Part shown: positions 5,538 through 8,774 of the stretch, piece by piece
How positions within the stretch are numbered: the stretch's first letter is position 1
Layout: every line of letters begins with the position of its first letter
Assembly (NCBI GenBank): GCA_945871455.1
Contig: CAMBXJ010000154.1
Location: forward strand, 1 to 8,774
Reading direction: 5' to 3'
DNA: 8,774 bases
DNA from: Asaia bogorensis
Lineage (GTDB): Bacteria > Pseudomonadota > Alphaproteobacteria > Acetobacterales > Acetobacteraceae
Notes under the pieces: generated by a model
What the model was told of the DNA's origin: nothing
Seen by the model: the letters and a program-made list of their open reading frames with translations, nothing else
Database searches by the model: none
Translations under genes and position numbers: made by a program

Positions 5538-5680
5538 TGACGATGGCGGTGGGACCGAGCGTAAGGAATGCTTCCGGGTGGATGCCCCGCACCCCCAACC
5601 TTCCCCCTGGGGGGCCAAACCGCTAAACAAGCCGACCACCCAAGCGGTCCAAGCACCGCCAACCGACCGGGAGAACGCCC
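5538..5680 (+). other. Leader region of the thiolase gene
   Basis: The 143-base gap before the thiolase holds a C-rich stretch with a small CCCC/GGGG dyad near 5604-5615 and a GGGAG ribosome site eight bases before the ATG at 5681. I see no clear promoter and no strong terminator for the regulator upstream, so read-through from it is possible. Confidence 0.35.
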
Positions 5681-6883
5681 ATGTCCGACGCCTATATCTG
5701 CGACTTCGCGCGCACGCCAATCGGCCGCTATGCCGGCGCATTGCGCGATGTGCGTACCGACGACCTCGCCGCGCACCCGATCAAGGCGCTGATGGCGCGC
5801 AACGGTTCCATCGACTGGGATGCGCTGGACGATTGCATCATGGGATGCGCCAACCAGGCGGGTGAAGATAACCGCAACGTCGCCCGCATGGCAGTGCTGC
5901 TGGCTGGCCTGCCCACCACCGTTCCCGGCGGCACCGTGAACCGTCTGTGCGGCTCGGGCCTGGACGCGGTCGGCACCGCCGCGCGCGCCATCAAGACCGG
6001 AGAGGCCGACCTGATGCTGGCCGGCGGCGTCGAAAGCATGACCCGCGCGCCGTTCGTCATGGGCAAGGCGACCGAAGCCTTCGGCCGCAACGCGGAGATC
6101 TACGACACCACGATCGGCTGGCGCTTCGTCAACGCGCAGATGAAGAAGGTCTACGGCACCGACGCGATGCCGGAAACCGGGGAGAACGTGGCCGAGGAGT
6201 TCCAGATATCCCGCGCCGATCAGGACGCCTTCGCCTATCGCAGCCAGATGCGCGCCAAGAAGGCGCAGGACAGCGGTTTCTTCGCCAGGGAGATTTCCCC
6301 GGTCACCATCAAGGGCCGCAAGGGCGATACGGTTGTCGATACCGATGAGCATCCGCGCGGCGATACCACGCTGGAAATGCTGGCCAAGCTACGGACCCCG
6401 TTCCGCGATCCCGGCACGGTGACGGCGGGGAATGCCTCGGGTGTGAACGACGGCGCCGCGGCGCTGATCCTGGCGTCGGAGGATGGTGCTCGTCGGCACG
6501 GGCTGACCCCGCGCGCGCGGGTGGTGGCGATGGCGACGGCCGGCGTGCCGCCACGGATCATGGGCATCGGCCCGGCACCGGCGGTGCAGAAGCTGCTGGC
6601 CAAGACGGGCCTGTCCATCGGCGACATCGACATCATCGAACTGAACGAGGCCTTTGCCAGCCAGGGCATCGCGGTGCTGCGTCAGTTGGGCCTCGCCGAC
6701 GACTCCCAGCACGTCAACCCGCATGGCGGCGCCATCGCGCTTGGGCATCCGCTGGGCATGTCCGGTGCGCGCCTGGCGCTGACGGCGGTGAATGCGATGG
6801 AGACACTGGGCACGAAGCGGGCGATCGCCACCATGTGCATCGGCGTCGGGCAGGGGATCGCGATGCTCATCGAGCGGGTCTGA
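5681..6883 (+). CDS. pcaF: 3-oxoadipyl-CoA thiolase (beta-ketoadipate or phenylacetate pathway)
   Basis: A 400-residue thiolase, the same length as PcaF of Pseudomonas and very like it from end to end as I recall that sequence. It would split 3-oxoadipyl-CoA with CoA into succinyl-CoA and acetyl-CoA, the last step of aromatic ring breakdown, in the cytoplasm. Active-site residues are all present: nucleophile Cys90 in NRLCGSG, His356 in GHPLG, and Cys386 in MCIGVGQG. Segments matching the PcaF/PaaJ group include GCANQAGEDNRNVARMA (55-71), YDTTIGWRF (141-149) and NEAFASQG (322-329). The ATG at 5681 follows GGGAG and gives the conserved N-terminus CDFARTPIGR. No other pca or paa gene lies in the window. 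It may be an isolated copy, a paaJ counterpart, or a related thiolase such as general acetyl-CoA acetyltransferase. Thiolase is certain; the 3-oxoadipyl assignment is likely. Confidence 0.92.
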   Translation: MSDAYICDFARTPIGRYAGALRDVRTDDLAAHPIKALMARNGSIDWDALDDCIMGCANQAGEDNRNVARMAVLLAGLPTTVPGGTVNRLCGSGLDAVGTAARAIKTGEADLMLAGGVESMTRAPFVMGKATEAFGRNAEIYDTTIGWRFVNAQMKKVYGTDAMPETGENVAEEFQISRADQDAFAYRSQMRAKKAQDSGFFAREISPVTIKGRKGDTVVDTDEHPRGDTTLEMLAKLRTPFRDPGTVTAGNASGVNDGAAALILASEDGARRHGLTPRARVVAMATAGVPPRIMGIGPAPAVQKLLAKTGLSIGDIDIIELNEAFASQGIAVLRQLGLADDSQHVNPHGGAIALGHPLGMSGARLALTAVNAMETLGTKRAIATMCIGVGQGIAMLIERV

Positions 6884-6894
6884 TACCACGGCCC

Positions 6895-6950
6895 CCAGGC
6901 AGCGAAACCAGCGGCGGTCCCCAAGGCCGCCGCTGGTCGTTTGGGCCTGG
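6895..6950. terminator. Strong nested hairpin after the thiolase gene
   Basis: ACCAGCGGCGG (6907-6917) pairs perfectly with CCGCCGCTGGT (6927-6937), extended inside by a T-G and a C-G pair. The outer arms CCAGGC (6895-6900) and GCCTGG (6945-6950) also match. The plus strand has a short CGTTT tail after the inner stem, and the minus strand has TTTCG, so it may act in both directions between the convergent neighbours. Confidence 0.7.
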
Positions 6951-7007
6951 AGCCTGATCATGCCGAGCAAAGTGGGCGTGAAGTCTCTGCTCCGACAGGA
7001 CGCTGGA

Positions 7008-7034
7008 GCGCGCTGACCGTTACGGCCAGCGCGC
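7008..7034 (-). terminator. Hairpin just past the end of the 193-residue protein gene
   Basis: GCGCGCTG (7008-7015) pairs with CAGCGCGC (7027-7034). After one A-C mismatch, CCG pairs with CGG around TTA. It lies eight bases beyond the stop of the minus-strand gene and fits its transcript end, but no T-run follows. Confidence 0.5.
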
Positions 7035-7042
7035 ACACTGCG

Positions 7043-7624
7043 TTATCGCGCTTCGGTCCAGCTTTCGGCGAAGGCCAGGGCGCTGGTGCTGAACGGACGG
7101 GCTTCGCGCACGCGCGGCCAGGACTTGCCCTTCGCCTGCACGCCGTTGCGCACCAGGCGCGTGCCAAGCGCCGGGATCAGCACCGTGCTCAGGCCGTATT
7201 TGCGCGGGTTCGGTTCCGCGTTCGGATAGGTGTGGATCAGCAGTGGATCGCCGATATCGTGCCAGGTCAGCGCGATTTCCTCGTCCCGCGCGTCGACATG
7301 CTCGGTCCAGTAGTAGTTCGCATCGCCGGACTTCCAGAATTCCGCATCCGTCACGGGGATGGTCGTGTCGGCGAGGTCGGCGTTCAGCATGCCCTGCACG
7401 GTGGATTGCAGCCAGCGCGTCATGGCGATGTTGTCGGAGTAGATGCGCCAGTTGTTTTCCGTCAGCTCGCTTTTCAGGAACAGCACATGGCCCGGGCCGG
7501 CGCCGGACATCAGGATGCGCCAGTAGCTGGCATTGGTGGTCACCGGACCATCATCGGTCTCGCTCTGGCGGATGAACGGGTTTTCGCCCGTTACGATCAC
7601 GCGGTTCGGATCTGCGACGCTCAT
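7043..7624 (-). CDS. Uncharacterised 193-residue protein
   Basis: I do not recognise this family. The chain has no signal peptide and no membrane segment, so it is probably a soluble cytoplasmic protein. It is rich in Trp, Tyr and Asn for so GC-rich a genome, with segments such as NASYWRILMSGAGPGHVLFL (31-50), ENNWRIYSDNIAMTRWLQ (56-73) and DANYYWTEHVDARDEEIALTWHDIGDP (101-127). This composition and the strong AAGGAGG ribosome site a few bases before the ATG at 7624 support a real, constrained gene. It lies 102 bases downstream of the isocitrate lyase/PEP mutase family gene on the same strand, so the two may be co-transcribed and act in one small-acid pathway. It is followed by a hairpin. I offer no function; the regular aromatic positions suggest a small-molecule or sugar-binding beta fold, but that is only an impression. 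Confidence 0.8.
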   Translation of the reverse strand: MSVADPNRVIVTGENPFIRQSETDDGPVTTNASYWRILMSGAGPGHVLFLKSELTENNWRIYSDNIAMTRWLQSTVQGMLNADLADTTIPVTDAEFWKSGDANYYWTEHVDARDEEIALTWHDIGDPLLIHTYPNAEPNPRKYGLSTVLIPALGTRLVRNGVQAKGKSWPRVREARPFSTSALAFAESWTEAR

Positions 7625-7726
7625 GGCTCTCTCCTCCTTGTCACCGGACGGTGCGGTATGGAGGTATCACGGAACACCGGCCACGGTCAGCCCCGACGGG
7701 GGTGATGTGGGTTTCAGGCACGTGAA

Positions 7727-8545
7727 TTACGTCCGGTGCAGGGTTCGGAACAAAGCATTCAACTCCCGGAACGGCACCGCGGCGGCGACCTGGTTGAACG
7801 TGCCGGTCTCCTTGATCTCCCGCGCCGCGCTCAGAAATCCGGTCAGGGCGGCACGGGCGAGACCACTGCCGACGCTCGCCCGCTTCACGCCGATTTCGGT
7901 CAGGGCGGCGAGGTCGGGTTGCCAGTCGGACAGGCCGACGAACACCGCGACCGGGCGGTCCACCGCGCGCACCAGCGTTTCCAAATCCGTTCGGCTGGGC
8001 AGGCCGGGGGCGGCGAGCACATCCGCGCCGGCCTCCTGATAAGCCTGCAGGCGGCGGATCACGTCGGCCAGATCGCCGCGGCCATGCATACAGGCATCAC
8101 AGCGCGCGGTCAGCACGAAGCGCCCATCCGCCGCGTCCGCCGCCGCCCGGATGCGGTCGGCCGCCAGGCCGATGTCGTAGGTGGGGCTGTCAGGCCGCCC
8201 GGTCGCGTCCTCGATGGACCCGCCGGCCAGACCAAACGCCATGCCGAGGGCAATGGTTTCGGCCACCGTCTCGGGCGCATCGCCAAAGCCGTTCTCCAGA
8301 TCGGCGGTCACCGGCACGGGAACCGCGGCGGCGATGCGGGCCAGACTCTCCAGCATCTCCGTGCGGGTGATCAGCCCTTCCGCGTCCGGCCGGCCGGTGG
8401 CGAAGGCAAGTCCCGCCGACGACGTCTCGATCGCCGGAAATCCCATATGCGCGACCAGACGCGCGGTGCCGACATCCCAGGCATTGCCGCAGAGCAGGAC
8501 GCCGGGGTTGCGGTGCAGTTCATGCAGGGTCGCGGCCTTGGTCAT
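7727..8545 (-). CDS. Isocitrate lyase/phosphoenolpyruvate mutase superfamily enzyme
   Basis: A 272-residue TIM-barrel enzyme of the size usual for PEP mutase-like members, much shorter than true isocitrate lyase. Superfamily enzymes make or break C-C or P-C bonds next to a carboxylate, using Mg2+. Visible landmarks are GNAWDVGTARL (20-30), the SSAGLA segment (42-47), the metal-site segment TADLENGFGD (80-89) with Asp82 and Glu84, IEDATG (111-116) with Glu112 and Asp113, and LTARCDA (145-151) with Arg148. The KKCGH or KRCGH loop of isocitrate and methylisocitrate lyases is absent, so neither of those activities is expected. Oxaloacetate or a related 2-oxo/hydroxy acid is a possible substrate. 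The start has CAGGAGAG upstream. It lies 65 bases after a hydroxyacid dehydrogenase-like gene on the same strand, suggesting a shared unit. Superfamily certain; reaction not known. Confidence 0.93.
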   Translation of the reverse strand: MTKAATLHELHRNPGVLLCGNAWDVGTARLVAHMGFPAIETSSAGLAFATGRPDAEGLITRTEMLESLARIAAAVPVPVTADLENGFGDAPETVAETIALGMAFGLAGGSIEDATGRPDSPTYDIGLAADRIRAAADAADGRFVLTARCDACMHGRGDLADVIRRLQAYQEAGADVLAAPGLPSRTDLETLVRAVDRPVAVFVGLSDWQPDLAALTEIGVKRASVGSGLARAALTGFLSAAREIKETGTFNQVAAAVPFRELNALFRTLHRT

Positions 8546-8610
8546 GGTGACTCTCTCCTGTCAGGCAGCCCGGGTGGCGAACCGGCGGGTCCGCCACGTG
8601 GTTGCGGGTT

Positions 8611-8774
8611 TTAACGGGTCTTCGGAATCTCGAACCCGGCGTCACGTTCCACATGGCGCACGATGGAGGTCAGGTCGTCCTTGCCCGCCCCCTTCTGCAT
8701 GGCGTGCTTGAAGACAAGGCGCGCCGCCTGGCAGACCCACATCGGGACGCCGAGTTCCTCGCCCTGGGCGATGG
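8611..8774 (-). CDS. C-terminal end of a probable 3-hydroxyisobutyrate dehydrogenase-family enzyme (partial)
   Basis: Only the last 54 codons are in the window; the gene continues past the right edge. The reading frame is open to the edge and ends in TAA at 8611-8613. The peptide contains IAQGEELGVPMWVCQAARL, then the stretch HAMQKGAGKDDLTSIVRHVE, ending in FEIPKTR. This resembles the end of beta-hydroxyacid dehydrogenases (3-hydroxyisobutyrate, tartronate semialdehyde and related reductases), where a helix beginning A..LGVP and a G.G..D.S.IV..-type segment close the all-helical domain. Such enzymes use NAD(P) to interconvert a hydroxyacid and a semialdehyde. Being upstream of the PEP mutase-family gene on the same strand, it may belong to the same carboxylic-acid pathway. 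The call rests on a short segment, so it is probable, not firm. Confidence 0.7.
   Translation of the reverse strand, partial: IAQGEELGVPMWVCQAARLVFKHAMQKGAGKDDLTSIVRHVERDAGFEIPKTR

Noticed and set aside
5600..5620. Terminator for the Crp/Fnr-like gene at the C-rich/G-rich dyad
   Set aside because: The stem is very short, with almost no loop and no T-run.
5228..6352. A 374-codon minus-strand open frame opposite the regulator and thiolase
   Set aside because: The plus strand encodes a full thiolase there; this frame is a shadow.
7736..8614. A 292-codon plus-strand open frame opposite the PEP mutase-family gene
   Set aside because: It is Arg/Gly/His-rich and antisense to a clear enzyme with conserved motifs.

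Overview
The window is GC-rich and densely coding, with ATG starts and clear Shine-Dalgarno sites at most genes. The best lineage clue is the regulator at 3295-4236. It has a degenerate Nudix domain plus a winged helix, like the NadQ group of NAD-biosynthesis regulators, which as far as I know occurs in Rhizobiales and Rhodospirillales. Together with the base composition this suggests an alphaproteobacterium, perhaps Rhodospirillales. The lineage is an inference, not a measurement. I see no transposase, integrase, CRISPR array, tRNA or rRNA, so this reads as ordinary chromosome.

Layout, left to right: (1) a complete enoyl-CoA hydratase/isomerase-family gene (+, 58-840), convergent with a Gfo/Idh/MocA-family NAD(P)-dependent oxidoreductase (-, 918-1931). 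(2) A 389-base gap with no supported gene, then a TerC-family membrane protein (+, 2321-3046) ending at a GC-rich hairpin. (3) A NadQ-like regulator (+, 3295-4236) with a short inverted repeat about 60 bases upstream of its start. (4) A 124-base convergent gap packed with stem-loops, including a perfect 20-bp stem with a 4-base loop. (5) A divergent pair: a small exported protein rich in His and Met at both ends of the mature chain (-, 4361-4912) and a Crp/Fnr-like regulator (+, 4977-5537). A perfect 13-bp-arm palindrome (4957-4986) lies between them and covers the regulator's possible start codons. (6) A PcaF/PaaJ-type 3-oxoadipyl-CoA thiolase (+, 5681-6883) followed by a strong nested hairpin. 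(7) A minus-strand set: an uncharacterised 193-residue protein (7043-7624), an isocitrate lyase/PEP mutase superfamily enzyme (7727-8545), and the C-terminal end of a probable 3-hydroxyisobutyrate dehydrogenase-family enzyme that runs off the right edge (8611-8774).

Most of the window is carbon catabolism: acyl-CoA chemistry (hydratase, thiolase), small carboxylic acid chemistry (PEP mutase family, hydroxyacid dehydrogenase) and a sugar/polyol-type oxidoreductase, arranged as short separate units rather than one operon. The candidate for something undescribed is the divergent pair in (5). It looks like a compact sense-and-respond module in which a Crp/Fnr-like protein, with the usual cAMP-binding Arg-Ser replaced by a His-Cys pair, may control its own gene and a periplasmic metal-binding protein through the shared palindrome. 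The gene pair, the palindrome and the residues are visible in the sequence; the metal role and the regulation are inference.
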